A stretch of DNA of 64,000 nucleotides from Rhodopseudomonas telluris (GTDB lineage Bacteria > Pseudomonadota > Alphaproteobacteria > Rhizobiales > Xanthobacteraceae), in assembly GCF_042432815.1 (NCBI RefSeq), contig NZ_JBHLWM010000005.1:620001-684000 (forward strand). The letters are read 5' to 3'. The notes beneath the pieces were generated by a model, which was given only the letters and a program-made list of their open reading frames with translations, made no database searches and was not told the DNA's origin. Shown here piece by piece: positions 42,108 to 52,500 of the stretch. The position numbers and the translations under genes were made by a program. The stretch's first letter is position 1. The number at the start of each line of letters is the position of its first letter.

Positions 42108-43100
42108 TTACTCCGGCCGCGTTTTTTCGATGATCGCGGCGGCGCCCTTGCCGAGCAGATCGAGGCCGATCGCACGGCCGAGTTCGCGGGGCCGATCGGC
42201 CGGTCCGCTGCGCTTGGCCTCGATGAACAGGCCGCCTTCCTGATCCAGCACCGAGGCGCTCAGCGTCATCTCCGAGCCATTGATAGTGGAGTAGGCGGCC
42301 ATCGGCGAGTTGCAGTGGCCGTTCAGCACCCACAGCACTTCGCGTTCCGCATCGCAGCACAGCCGCGCCTTGGGATCGTCGATCAGCGCCAGATATTTGC
42401 GGGTCTGCCAGTCGTTGATCGGGCACTCCACCGCGACGATGCCCTGCCCGGCCGACGGCAGCATCTCGTCGGGCGTGAAGTCGTGCACGATGCGGTCGGC
42501 GAAACCGACGCGCTCGAGGCCCGAACGCGCCATGATCAGCGCATCTGCGGGACCGACTTCGCCGCCGTCCGGCAGGCGCTGCTTTTCGCGATTGTCGAGC
42601 TTGCGCAGCCGCGTATCTGCCGCGCCACGGAAGTGAATGACGTTGACCTCGGGGAACAGCCGCTTGGCATAGGCCGCGCGCCGCACCGCATTGGTGCCGA
42701 TGGTGTAGCCCTTGCCGCGCGAGGCCTTCAGCTCGTCGAGCGTCAGGCCCTTGCGCAGCACCAGCGAGTCGTTGGCCGGATCGCGCGCCAGCGTGGCGGC
42801 GACGATCAGGCCGGGCGTCTCTTCGTTGGCCGGCATGTCCTTGAGCGAGTGCATTGCGCAATGCAGATCGCCGCGCAGCATCGCGGCGCGGATTTCCGCC
42901 ACGAATGCCCCGCCCTTGCCGCCATGCGGCAGAAGTTTGCTGATCTGGTCGCTGTCGCCGACGGTTTCGAACTTGACGATCTCGGGATCGAGTTCACTCG
43001 CGGCCGCGCGCAACTGGCTGGCAATGTCCTCGGTCTGGGCAAGCGCCATCACGCTCTTGCGCGTCCCAATGCGGACTGGAATTTTCACCACATGCTCCAT
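42108..43100 (-). CDS. hemC: Hydroxymethylbilane synthase (porphobilinogen deaminase)
   Basis: The 330-aa enzyme polymerises four porphobilinogens. Visible: IGTRKSVMALAQTEDIASQL, HSLKDMPANEETPGL, GTNAVRRAAYAKRLFP, and VLNGHCNSPMAAYS, whose Cys anchors the dipyrromethane cofactor. The ATG at 43100 (MEHVVKIPVRIGTR) is chosen over the open frame reaching 43349, which is unlike the family. Directly upstream of bchI. Confidence 0.95.
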   Translation of the reverse strand: MEHVVKIPVRIGTRKSVMALAQTEDIASQLRAAASELDPEIVKFETVGDSDQISKLLPHGGKGGAFVAEIRAAMLRGDLHCAMHSLKDMPANEETPGLIVAATLARDPANDSLVLRKGLTLDELKASRGKGYTIGTNAVRRAAYAKRLFPEVNVIHFRGAADTRLRKLDNREKQRLPDGGEVGPADALIMARSGLERVGFADRIVHDFTPDEMLPSAGQGIVAVECPINDWQTRKYLALIDDPKARLCCDAEREVLWVLNGHCNSPMAAYSTINGSEMTLSASVLDQEGGLFIEAKRSGPADRPRELGRAIGLDLLGKGAAAIIEKTRPE

Positions 43101-43347
43101 TCGACGACCGCGAAGGGCCCGCGGCGACTGACGGCCGAACCATACCAGTCCGAGCCAGATTGCAAACAGATGACTACCGGATTTTTCGTAAGACCGGGCG
43201 GGGGGCTGCGGTCGTTGATTTCGAACAATTCGGGCGTCAGCGACGGCCTTACACTGCCTGCGCAGGTAAAACCTTTCGGCTTCTGTCCATCGCGCCACAA
43301 TGCTACTCAAGTCAACCGACGCAATGTTGAGCAAGGTCAAAACCCTC

Positions 43348-44664
43348 ATGACGGCAGAAGTTCGGATCGGTGACGGCGATAGTAGACTTTCGCCGCATCC
43401 ATTGCGGGCAGTCGTGCTCGGCGAGGTTCACGCGCGGCCGTTCACCGCGCTGTCGGTGCCGGCGCGCGTGCTGCACTTCGCCTTCGACACATCCGGCGAA
43501 CGAGCCGCCGCCGATCGCGCGGCGATGACGCGCTTCTGCGAATCGCGCGGACTGCAGCCGCCGGCGATCGGCGAGAAGCATCATCGCGCCAGCTTCGGCA
43601 CGACGATGCTGCGCTGGGAGCAGCACTCCGAGTTCACCACCTACACCTGGGAATTCACCGCCGACGCGACCACGACGCCGTTCCATCCGGAAGCGTCGTC
43701 GCTCGCCTCGCCGATGCGGCTGTTGCCGCAGCCCGGCCCGCTGCTGGTCGCGGTGGATCTGCATCTGCTCGCCGACAACCCGCCGGCCACCGCGCCGGAG
43801 CGGCTGTTCGATCGCGCGAGTCTCGCGGTCGCCGAGAACTCCGACGGCGCCGCGCTGTATGCGACCGACTTCCAGCCGGGGCCGTCCGGCTTCGTGCGCG
43901 TGCTGGTGATCGATCGCGGCATGGCGCCGGAGCGCGCCGGCGCGCTGGTGCAGCGCGTGCTGGAAATCGAGACCTATCGGACGCTGGCGCTGCTCGGCCT
44001 GCCGGAAGCGCAGCGGCTCGGCCCGTCGATCAGCAACGCCGAACGCCGCCTCGCGGAAGTCACCGCCGAGATGCGCAAGGCCGGTAACCTCGCCATCAAC
44101 AACCGCCTGCTGCGCGAATTGACCGAACTCGCCGCCGAAGTCGAAGCCGGCGCCGCCGCGAGCCTTGGCCGGTTCAGCGCCAGCCGCGCCTATGAGGAGA
44201 TCATGACCGGCCGGCTCGCGACCTTGGGCGAGCGCAAGGTCGGCGGCCTGCCGACCTGGTCGTCGTTCCTCGCGCGCCGCATGAAACCCGCGATGCGGAC
44301 CTGCGCCACTACCGAAGCGCGCCAATCGGACCTGTCGCTGAAGCTCGCCCGCGCCGCCAATCTGCTGCGCACCCGCGTCGACGTCGAGCTCGAACAACAG
44401 AACCAGGAACTGTTGAAATCGATGAACGCGCGGACGCGGTTGCAACTGCGCTTGCAGACCACCGTCGAAGGCCTGTCGACCGCGGCGATCACCTACTACG
44501 TGGTCGGACTGTTCGGCTATCTGGTGAAGGGCCTCTACGAAGCCGGGCAGATCAAGGTCGACCCGAGTCTCGTCACCGCCGGATTCGTGCCGATCGCCGC
44601 GCTCTCGATCTGGTGGACCGTGCGCAGCATTCGCCGAAGACACATCGCGGGTGAGGAGGAATGA
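43348..44664 (+). CDS. DUF3422 family protein with C-terminal membrane helices
   Basis: A 438-aa protein. HPLRAVVLGEVHARPFTALS near the N-terminus is the hallmark of DUF3422. A long helical, probably coiled-coil region follows (about 220-390), then two membrane helices at the end (about 385-405 and 415-432). The function is not established. I take the ATG at 43348; an ATG at 43324 is also possible. The stop overlaps the next gene by 4 nt, so it heads a four-gene operon ending in bciB. Confidence 0.85.
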   Translation: MTAEVRIGDGDSRLSPHPLRAVVLGEVHARPFTALSVPARVLHFAFDTSGERAAADRAAMTRFCESRGLQPPAIGEKHHRASFGTTMLRWEQHSEFTTYTWEFTADATTTPFHPEASSLASPMRLLPQPGPLLVAVDLHLLADNPPATAPERLFDRASLAVAENSDGAALYATDFQPGPSGFVRVLVIDRGMAPERAGALVQRVLEIETYRTLALLGLPEAQRLGPSISNAERRLAEVTAEMRKAGNLAINNRLLRELTELAAEVEAGAAASLGRFSASRAYEEIMTGRLATLGERKVGGLPTWSSFLARRMKPAMRTCATTEARQSDLSLKLARAANLLRTRVDVELEQQNQELLKSMNARTRLQLRLQTTVEGLSTAAITYYVVGLFGYLVKGLYEAGQIKVDPSLVTAGFVPIAALSIWWTVRSIRRRHIAGEEE

Positions 44665-46265
44665 CGCGCGGCCGCAGGTTCGGCCCCGCCCGCATCGTCG
44701 TCGCTCTCCTTGCGGTGATCGCCATCGCGGTGGCGCTGTGGCAATTGCAGCGCGGCATCGGCGACCTGATCATCACGCATACGACCGTCGGCGATACGCC
44801 GCTGACTGTGTTCCGCGCGCCGACAACGACACGCGCGCCGGTGGTGGTGATCGCCCACGGTTTCGCCGGCTCGCAACAACTGATGCAGCCGTTCGCCCAG
44901 ACCATGGCGCGCAACGGCTACATCGCGGTGACATTCGACTTCACCGGCCACGGCCGCAACCCCGTCACCATGCAAGGCGACGTCGATGAGCCGACCAAGA
45001 TCACCGGCGTGCTGGTCGACGATCTGGCGCGCGTTACCGACTACGCACGCGCGCTGCCGCAGAGCGACGGCCGCGCCGCGGTGCTGGGCCATTCGATGGC
45101 TTCCGACATCGTGGTCGCCTACGCGGTGGCACACCCGGACATCACCGCCACCGTCGCGGTCTCGGTCTTCACCCGAAAATCGACGCCGACCCTGCCGCAC
45201 AATCTGCTGGTGATCGTCGGCGATTGGGAGCCGCAGATGCTGAAGGACGAGGGCTTGCGCATCGTCAATCAGCTCACCGGCGGCGGAGCGGTGGCCGGGC
45301 GCAGCTATGGCAGCTTCGCCGACGGCACGGCGCGGCGCGTCGCGTTCTCGTCCGGCGTCGAACATATCGGTGTGCTGTACAGCCAGGACTCCCTGCGCGA
45401 GTCGCTGGCCTGGATGAACGAATCGTTCGGGCGCACGAGCAGCGGCTGGATCGACCGCCGCCCGATCTGGCTGGCGCTGCTGTTCGGCGGGCTGATCGCG
45501 CTGGCGTGGCCACTGTCGGCATTGCTGCCGCGTGCGGCGCCGGTGCCGATGGGCGCGAGCCTCACCTGGAAGCCGCTGCTGGCCACTGCCATCCTTCCCG
45601 CCGTGCTGACGCCGCTGCTGCTGTGGAAGGCGCCGACCGACTTCCTGATCATCCTGCTCGGCGACTATCTGACGCTGCACTTCCTGCTGTACGGCGTGCT
45701 GACGGCGGCGATCCTGTGGCTCGTCCGGCTTCGCCAAGACAAGGCGACCGCGCACCCGGCGCACCATACCGGCCACAGCCTCTCGCGGCTGGAGTCGCTG
45801 CCGGACCCGGCGCATCCGCGGGCCTCGATCGCGGCGCTGATCGTCGCGGCCACGGCGGCGATCGCCTACAACATCATCGGCTTCGGCTGGCCGCTCGATA
45901 CCTATCTGTTCTCCTTCATGCCGATCGAGCCGCGCGTGCACCTGATCGCGGCGGTCGCCTGCGGAACCATCCCGTATTTCCTCACCGCGGAGTGGATGGC
46001 GCATGGCGAGGGCGCGCGGCGCGGCGCCTATGCGCTGGCGAAATTCTGCTTCCTCGCCTCGCTGGCCGTCGCGGTCGCGCTCAATCTGCACAAGCTGTTT
46101 TTCCTGATTATCATCGTGCCGGCGATCCTGCTGCTGTTCGTCGCCTTCGGGCTGATCAGCAACTGGACCTACAAGGCCACCAACCACCCCTTGCCCGGCG
46201 CGCTGGCCAACGCCATTCTGTTTGCCTGGGCGATTGCGGTGACGTTCCCGATGGTGATCCGATGA
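44661..46265 (+). CDS. Alpha/beta hydrolase fused to a polytopic membrane domain
   Basis: A 534-aa protein. A membrane anchor (about 10-28) is followed by a hydrolase domain (about 45-265) with APVVVIAHGFAGSQQLMQPF, FTGHGRNP and nucleophile elbow AVLGHSMASDIVVAYAVAHP. The C-terminal half (about 275-530) has about seven membrane helices. The family is not assigned a reaction. It overlaps its upstream and downstream genes by 4 nt each, consistent with obligate co-expression with DUF3422, CIA30 and BciB. Confidence 0.8.
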   Translation: MTRGRRFGPARIVVALLAVIAIAVALWQLQRGIGDLIITHTTVGDTPLTVFRAPTTTRAPVVVIAHGFAGSQQLMQPFAQTMARNGYIAVTFDFTGHGRNPVTMQGDVDEPTKITGVLVDDLARVTDYARALPQSDGRAAVLGHSMASDIVVAYAVAHPDITATVAVSVFTRKSTPTLPHNLLVIVGDWEPQMLKDEGLRIVNQLTGGGAVAGRSYGSFADGTARRVAFSSGVEHIGVLYSQDSLRESLAWMNESFGRTSSGWIDRRPIWLALLFGGLIALAWPLSALLPRAAPVPMGASLTWKPLLATAILPAVLTPLLLWKAPTDFLIILLGDYLTLHFLLYGVLTAAILWLVRLRQDKATAHPAHHTGHSLSRLESLPDPAHPRASIAALIVAATAAIAYNIIGFGWPLDTYLFSFMPIEPRVHLIAAVACGTIPYFLTAEWMAHGEGARRGAYALAKFCFLASLAVAVALNLHKLFFLIIIVPAILLLFVAFGLISNWTYKATNHPLPGALANAILFAWAIAVTFPMVIR

Positions 46266-46753
46266 CGGAACATGAGCTATGGCCTGACGACGGCAAGCGG
46301 CGCTGGCGACTGATCACCGACATGGTGATGGGCGGCGTCTCGCGCGGAACGTTGCACACACCCTTGGCGGGCGAGCGCTCGGCGGTACGCATGCGGGGAG
46401 CCGTCTCGACGGACAACAATGGCGGCTTCATCCAGATCGCGATGGATCTGCGGCCCGACGGCGGCGCGTACGACGCCAGCGCCTATGCGGGGATCGGCCT
46501 CGAAGTATCCGGGAATGGCGAGAGCTACGGCGTGCATCTGCGCACCACCGATATGGTCCGGCCGCAGCAATCCTATCGGCAAACGTTTACGGCGTCGCAT
46601 CATTCGACGGTGCTGCGTCTGCCGTTCGCCGAATTCGTCGCGCACCGCATCGAGACCCCGTTCGATCCCGCGCGGCTGCGGCGGGTCGGCCTGGTGGCGA
46701 TCGGGCGGGCGTTTGATGCAGATCTATCCGTCGCCCGGCTTTGGCTCTATTGA
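46262..46753 (+). CDS. CIA30 family protein
   Basis: A 163-aa soluble protein of the CIA30 (complex I intermediate-associated protein 30) galactose-binding-like fold. Hallmarks: WRLITDMVMGGVSRGTL, RMRGAVSTDNNGGFIQIAMD, GIGLEVSGNGESYGVHLRTT, and the C-terminal RVGLVAIGRAFDADLSVARL. In mitochondria the family assists complex I assembly; bacterial copies are poorly understood. Start overlaps the preceding stop (ATGA). Its operon with bciB suggests a role in membrane complex or pigment assembly. Confidence 0.85.
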   Translation: MTEHELWPDDGKRRWRLITDMVMGGVSRGTLHTPLAGERSAVRMRGAVSTDNNGGFIQIAMDLRPDGGAYDASAYAGIGLEVSGNGESYGVHLRTTDMVRPQQSYRQTFTASHHSTVLRLPFAEFVAHRIETPFDPARLRRVGLVAIGRAFDADLSVARLWLY

Positions 46754-46854
46754 TCGCTACCGCCTGACTTATGGCGAATGGCGAGCCGCATCGGGGCTTT
46801 CTAGAACCGCCGTATCGCCGCCGAAGCGCCGCACCGGCGGCGACGAGGAACATC

Positions 46855-48084
46855 ATGGATAGCCGCAACGATTCCGCTCCGCTCTTTGCGCCGCCGCTCA
46901 ACGCGCCGGCGCCGCGTGAGCTGTGCACCGATTGCGGCGTGTCGCGGATGAGCGACCCCAAGCAGTGCGGACAGGCGTGTCAGTTCATCAAGCCGAACTA
47001 CCCGGCGATGGAGCTGAAGGTCCACGGCCGGACCCGCGATGCCGCGAAACCGGACGAAGCCTTTTTCGGCCCCTACCGCCGCATGGTGCAGGCGGCGATG
47101 AAGCGGCCCCGCGAGGGCGCGCAGTGGACCGGCATCACCACGCGGATCGGCGAGCGGCTGCTCGAAACCGGCGCGGTCGAGGCGGTGATCACGATGGCGG
47201 CCGATCCCGCCGACAAATGGAAGCCGCGGCCGGTGCTGGTGACGCGGGCCGAAGACATGGCGCAATGCCGCGGCATGCGGATGGGCTACGCGCCGTCGCT
47301 GGCGCTGCTCGAGCCGGCGCGCGCGGCCGGCTTCAAACGCATCGCCGTCATCGGCATCCCGTGCCAGATCTACGCGCTACGCGCGCTCGAACAGAAGCTC
47401 GGCTTCGAGCGGCTGTACGTCATCGGCACGCCCTGCTCCGACAACACCACGACGGAGGCGTTTCACGGCTTCCTCGACCTGCTGTCGGACAAGCCCGAGA
47501 CGATCACCTATCTGGAATTCCGCGCCGACTATCATGTCGAACTACGCTTCGACGACGGCCGCATCCAGGAAATCCCGTTCCTTCTGCTGCCGATCTCCAA
47601 GCTGCCGAGCGACTTCTTTCCGATCACCTGCCGGACGTGCGTCGATTATACCAACACGCTGGCCGACATCACCGTCGGCTACATGGCGGGGCGCGGCGAG
47701 CAATGGCTGCTGGTGCGCAACGAACGCGGCGAAGAATTGCTGAACCTGCTCGGCGACGAGGTCCGGCTCAGCGAGCCGACCAGCGCCGGCAAGCGCGCGG
47801 CGCCGGTGAAGGGCTTCCTCAAGAACACCGAACTCGCGGCCGGCGGCCTGCCGGTGCGCGGCATGCCGAACTGGCTGCGGCCGTTCATGGGCTGGCTGAT
47901 GCCGAAGGTCGGCCCGCGCGGCCTGGAATTCGCCCGCGCCCGGGTCGAAATGAAAGCCGTCGAAACGGTGCTGCATCTGCGCCGGGCCTACAAGCACAAG
48001 ATCAAGAACATGGTACCAGCGCACGTCTGGGCATTGGTAAAACCATACGGGCTGGCGCCGGAAGACGGCGAACAGCAGAAGTAA
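46855..48084 (+). CDS. bciB: Ferredoxin-dependent 8-vinyl reductase BciB
   Basis: A 409-aa iron-sulfur flavoprotein of the F420-hydrogenase beta-subunit (FrhB) family. The N-terminal cysteines are LCTDCGVSRMSDPKQCGQAC; IGIPCQIYALRALEQ and TCRTCVDYTNTLADITVGYM supply further cluster ligands. BciB reduces the C8 vinyl group of divinyl chlorophyllides, required for bacteriochlorophyll a. The ATG at 46855 has GAGGAAC before it; the open frame extends 84 nt further. Relatives act on other substrates, but the context of the photosynthesis cluster supports BciB. Confidence 0.85.
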   Translation: MDSRNDSAPLFAPPLNAPAPRELCTDCGVSRMSDPKQCGQACQFIKPNYPAMELKVHGRTRDAAKPDEAFFGPYRRMVQAAMKRPREGAQWTGITTRIGERLLETGAVEAVITMAADPADKWKPRPVLVTRAEDMAQCRGMRMGYAPSLALLEPARAAGFKRIAVIGIPCQIYALRALEQKLGFERLYVIGTPCSDNTTTEAFHGFLDLLSDKPETITYLEFRADYHVELRFDDGRIQEIPFLLLPISKLPSDFFPITCRTCVDYTNTLADITVGYMAGRGEQWLLVRNERGEELLNLLGDEVRLSEPTSAGKRAAPVKGFLKNTELAAGGLPVRGMPNWLRPFMGWLMPKVGPRGLEFARARVEMKAVETVLHLRRAYKHKIKNMVPAHVWALVKPYGLAPEDGEQQK

Positions 48085-48090
48085 TTTTGC

Positions 48091-48108
48091 GTCCGGAATA
48101 ATCCGGAC
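48091..48108 (+). terminator. Short hairpin after bciB
   Basis: GTCCGG / CCGGAC with loop AATAAT, seven bases past the bciB stop. No T-run follows, so its role as terminator is uncertain. Confidence 0.35.
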
Positions 48109-48193
48109 AGAACCGCGCTGCTTCCTCCCGGTTGTCTGCGCACGGAACCGCGCGTTCGGCGCGCGCCGCCGCAACCACCCGAGGGAGGCCGAT

Positions 48194-48646
48194 TTGGACA
48201 CAACCATTCTCGATCATCTGAAGACGCTGCACACCGCCGCGATCGACGCCCGCAACGGCTACGAGGAAGCGCTCGAAGACGCCGAGGGCAAAGGGCTCAC
48301 GTCGCTGTTTCGCGACATGATCGCGCTGCACCAAGCCAATGCCGAGGAGCTCGGTGCGCTGCTGATCAATGCTGGCGAGCAGGCCGACGACAGCGGCTCG
48401 TTCATGAGCGTGGTCCACAAGACCATCATGAGCATCCGCTCGCTGTTCGATGGCCTCGACGGCAGTGTGCTGCCCGGCCTGATCGACGGCGAGAAGCGCA
48501 ATGTCGCGAAATACGACGACGCGATCGCCGCCTCGGGCGCCGCTCCGGCGGTCGTTGCCACTCTGACCGCGCAACGCAGCAAGATCCGTGAGAAGATCGC
48601 CCTGATGGAGCAGCAGAACGCGGCTTACGAGGCGGCGAAGGTGTAA
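48194..48646 (+). CDS. DUF2383/PA2169 family four-helix protein
   Basis: A 150-aa helical protein: LDHLKTLHTAAIDARNGYEE, DMIALHQANAEELGALLINA, and a region with GEKRNVAKYDDAI. This resembles the PA2169/DUF2383 family with a ferritin-like four-helix fold; the function is unknown and often stress-linked. The start is TTG with GGGAGG seven bases upstream. It is monocistronic, followed by REP palindromes. Confidence 0.8.
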   Translation: MDTTILDHLKTLHTAAIDARNGYEEALEDAEGKGLTSLFRDMIALHQANAEELGALLINAGEQADDSGSFMSVVHKTIMSIRSLFDGLDGSVLPGLIDGEKRNVAKYDDAIAASGAAPAVVATLTAQRSKIREKIALMEQQNAAYEAAKV

Positions 48647-48688
48647 CGCGCCGCGCGCGTTCTGCCATCCAGCTATCTGTGGCTCTAT

Positions 48689-48720
48689 GTCATGCCCGGG
48701 CTCGTCCCGGGCATCCACGT
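48689..48720. repeat. REP-like palindrome (family A, copy 6)
   Basis: GTCATGCCCGGGCTCGTCCC and onward; a variant core in which GGCCGGG has become GCCCGGG with the compensating change GGGC on the other arm, so the palindrome is kept. Confidence 0.8.
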
Positions 48721-48741
48721 TTGCGGTGACCGCGGAGGAGG

Positions 48742-48773
48742 CGTGGATGGCCGGGACGAGCCCGGCCATGACG
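48742..48773. repeat. REP-like palindrome (family A, copy 7)
   Basis: Direct-orientation copy with the same core as copy 1, 21 bp from copy 6 in opposite orientation. Confidence 0.85.
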
Positions 48774-48884
48774 CGTCACGAGGTGACTACAGTTAGTTCC
48801 GTCCCGGGTGATGATCACAGGCGCACCGCCAGGGCGGCAGGCGCGCAGCGCGCCATCTTCAATCAAACGATGAAGCATAGACGC

Positions 48885-48914
48885 AAAAAATCGGGGGCCG
48901 GATGGCCCCCGATT
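48885..48914 (-). terminator. Rho-independent terminator of the gene at 48953
   Basis: AATCGGGGGCC / GGCCCCCGATT with a 4-nt loop, followed on the minus strand by TTTTTT, 38 bp beyond the stop of the membrane protein gene. Confidence 0.88.
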
Positions 48915-48952
48915 GTCGTTCTGATCTGATGCGACTTCGTCTTAAGCGACGC

Positions 48953-49405
48953 TTACTTCGTCACGGTGCCGGTGTTGCCCGGCGAGTTGCCGATGCCAGC
49001 GTCGGAACCGGTCGGGGCGACGCGCGAGTCGGTGCCCGGATTGGCCGGCTGATATCGCTTCGGCTCGTTCTGGATATTCTTCGGCTGCGCCATGCCAGTG
49101 GTTTCGCCGGTCGTGCCGGCGGTCGGCTGCGTCACCTGTGCGGTCTGCGTGCCGCTGTTATGCGAGCTGACGCCCGTGGCCAGCAGGCCCATCGCGAACA
49201 GCGCGAACACAGTGACGCCGATCAGTTCCGGCAGCGCACCATCGGGAGCCGCGCCACGGCCGTTGCCGTTGCCTTCGAGCGTATCAGCCGCGACCGCGCG
49301 GTTGGAGCGCGAGCGGATGAAGTTGAGAAATGCGAAGCCGACGATCACGATGCCAGCGGCCAGCGTGAAAAACATCAGCCAGCTAATGGGTTGGTCTCCG
49401 TTCAT
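48953..49405 (-). CDS. Small two-helix membrane protein with low-complexity tail
   Basis: A 150-aa protein with two hydrophobic segments (about 8-30 and 62-82) and a long Thr/Gly/Pro/Asn-rich C-terminus (GTQTAQVTQPTAGTTGETTG). I do not recognise a family. The ATG at 49405 (MNGDQPISWL) is preferred; GGAGGA lies just upstream. It has its own terminator. Probably an envelope-associated protein. Confidence 0.6.
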   Translation of the reverse strand: MNGDQPISWLMFFTLAAGIVIVGFAFLNFIRSRSNRAVAADTLEGNGNGRGAAPDGALPELIGVTVFALFAMGLLATGVSSHNSGTQTAQVTQPTAGTTGETTGMAQPKNIQNEPKRYQPANPGTDSRVAPTGSDAGIGNSPGNTGTVTK

Positions 49406-49510
49406 GAAATCCTCCAAGGATATGCCGATGAGTAGTATTTGCTACCTGTCGACAACCAACGAGAGGTCTTCGGAAAGGTTCCTGCCGTGTGACGGGATTG
49501 CCAGCGGGGC

Positions 49511-52500
49511 CTAGACGGCGTCCTTCGGCAGCTGCGGATGCAGCGGAACGTCGTGCGGCTCCGTCACCGGATCGTCCGACCGGTCGCGGCCGAGCACGCG
49601 CTGCACCACCACATAGAACACCGGAACCATCAGCAGCGCGAGGATCACCACGGCGATCATGCCGCCCATCACGCTGGTACCGAGCGCCTGCTGGCTTTTG
49701 CCGCCGGCGCCGGTGGCGATCGCCATCGGCAGCACGCCGCATACGAAGGCGAGGCCCGTCATCAGGATCGGCCGGAAGCGCAAATGACACGCTTCCATCG
49801 TCGCGTCGCGCAGCGACTTGCCTTCGTTGCGCAGATCCTTGGCGAACTCGACGATCAGGATCGCATCCTTCGCCGCAAGGCCGATGATCGTGATCAGGCC
49901 GACCGTGAAATACACGTCGTTGGGCAGCGAGCGCGTCGACGCGGCGATCACGGCGCCTGTGATGCCGAGCGGCACAGTCAGCAGCACCGAGACCGGAATG
50001 GTCCAGCTTTCGTACAGCGCTGCCAGTACCAGGAACACGACCAGCGCCGACAGCGCGAGCAGGAACGGCGCCTGCGAGCCCGACAGCTTTTCCTGCAGCG
50101 ACTGGCCGGTCCAGTCGTAGCCGAAGCCGCGCGGCAGCTGACCGGCGAGCCGCTCCATCTCGGCGATGGCGTCGCCTGTGGTGAAGCCGGGCCGGGCCTC
50201 GCCGCTCATGCGGATCGCCGGATAGTAGTTGAAGCCGACCACCTGGGTCGGGCCCTTCGACCATTCGATGGTGGCGAAGGACGACAGCGGCACGAGCTGA
50301 CCGCGGCTGTTCTTGACGTTGTAGGTCAGGATGTCCTCGGCCTTCATCCGGTCGGTGACGTCCGCCTGCACGATCACGCGCTGCATGCGGCCGCGGTTCG
50401 GGAAGTCGTTGACATAGGCCGAGCCGAGATTGGTCGAGATCGTGGCGTTGATGTCCTGGAAGGTCACGCCGAAGGCGCTCGCCTTCTCGCGGTCGATCAC
50501 CAGATTGATCACCGGCGCGGGCGGCAGACCTTCGACATAGACGTTCTGCAGGATCGGGCTGGCATTGGCGGCCGCGACGAGCTGCTGGCTGGCCTGCACC
50601 AGCGCATCGTAGCCCTTCTGCCCGCGGTCCTGCAGACGAAAGCTGAAGCCCGACGAGTTGCCAAGGTTGTCGATCGGCGGCGGCTGCTGCGCGGCGATGC
50701 GCGCGTCCCGCACCGAGCCGAGCGCCTTGTTGGCGTCGTTGACGATCGCGGCCGCCGAAGACGTCGCGTCGCGCTCCGACCAGTCCTTCAGCGTCACGAA
50801 GGCCTGCGCGGCGTTCATGCCCTGGCCGAGAAAGCTGAAGCCGGTGAGGAAGGTGACGTTCTCGACGCCGTCGCGCTTCAAGAGATAGTCCTCGACCTTT
50901 TTGATGACGTCGTAGGTCCGGTTGTAGGACGAGTCCGACGGCGTCTGCAGGTCGACAGTGACGAAGCCCTGGTCGTCGATCGGCAGGAAGCCGCCCGGCA
51001 TCCGCACCAGGCCCCAGCCCAGAGCGCCGACCAGCACCGCATAGAGGATCATCAGCCGCCCGGTGCGGCCGAGATTCCAGCGCACCACGCGCGAATAGCG
51101 CTCGCGCGTGCCGTCGAGAATGCGATTGAATCGGCCGAAGAAGCCGCGCTCGGCGTGGGCATGGCCCTTCACCACCGGCTTCAGCAGCGTGGCGCACAGC
51201 GCCGGCGTCAACGACAGCGCCAGGATCGCCGAGAAGGCGATGGCGGACACCATCGTCACCGAGAACTGCCGATAGATGATGCCGACCGAGCCGGGGAAGA
51301 ACGCCATCGGCACGAACACCGCGATCAGCACCGCAGTGATGCCGACGATGGCGCTGGTGATCTGGCTCATTGCCTTGCGGGTGGCTTCCTTCGGCGGAAG
51401 CCCCTCCTCGGCCATGATGCGTTCGACGTTCTCGACCACCACGATGGCGTCGTCGACCAGGATGCCGATCGCCAGCACCATGCCGAACATCGTCAGCATG
51501 TTGATCGAATAGCCGAACAGCAGCAGCGACAGACAGGTGCCGAGCAGCGCCACCGGCACCACGATGGTCGGAATGATGGTGTAGCGGATGTTCTGCAGGA
51601 ACAGGAACATCACCACGAACACCAGCACTACCGCCTCGATCAGGGTGTGCACGACCTTGGTGATCGAGGCCTTGACCACCGGGGTGATGTTGTAGGGGAT
51701 CTCGTATTTGATGTTGGCCGGGAAGAAGCGCGACAGCTCCTTCATCTTGGCCTCGACCGCGCTCGCGGTCGCCAGCGCGTTACCGGTCGGCGACATCAGC
51801 ACCGACAGGCCGGCCACCGGCTTGCCGTTGAGGCGGGTGTTGAACTGATAGGAGAAGCCGCCGATCTCCAGCCGGGCGACGTCGCGCAGCCGCACCGTCG
51901 AACCGTCCGGATTGGCGCGCAGCACGATGGCGCCGAATTCGTCGGCCGAGGAGAGCTGGCCCTTGACCAGCACCAGCACCGAGGTTTTCTGGCCCTTGCT
52001 GCTGGGCTCGGCGCCGACCGCGCCGGATGAGACCTGGGCGTTCTGCGCCTCGATCGCCTTGGTGACGTCGTCGGCGGTGAGGTTGTAGCCGACCAGCTTG
52101 TCGGGATCGATCCAGATGCGGAGCGCGCGTTCGGTGGAATACAACGTGGCGCGGCCGACGCCGGGGATACGCCGGATCTCGCCGAGCACGTTGCGGATCA
52201 TGAAGTCGCCGAGGCCGACTTCGTCGAGCGAGCCGTCGGTCGAACTCAGCGTGATGATCTGCAGCACCGCGCTGGAGGCTTCCTCGACCAGGATGCCCTG
52301 CTGCAGCACGGCGCGCGGCAATCGCGCCTCGATTCGCTTGATGCGGTTCTGCACGTTGACCGACGCCATTTCGGTGTCGGTGCCGGGCTCGAAGTTGGCG
52401 ATGATTTCGACCTGCCCGAGCGAGTCGGAGGTCGATTCGAAGTTCAGAATGCCGTTGGCGCCGTTGAGCTCTTCTTCGATCAGCCGGGTGACGCTGTTGT

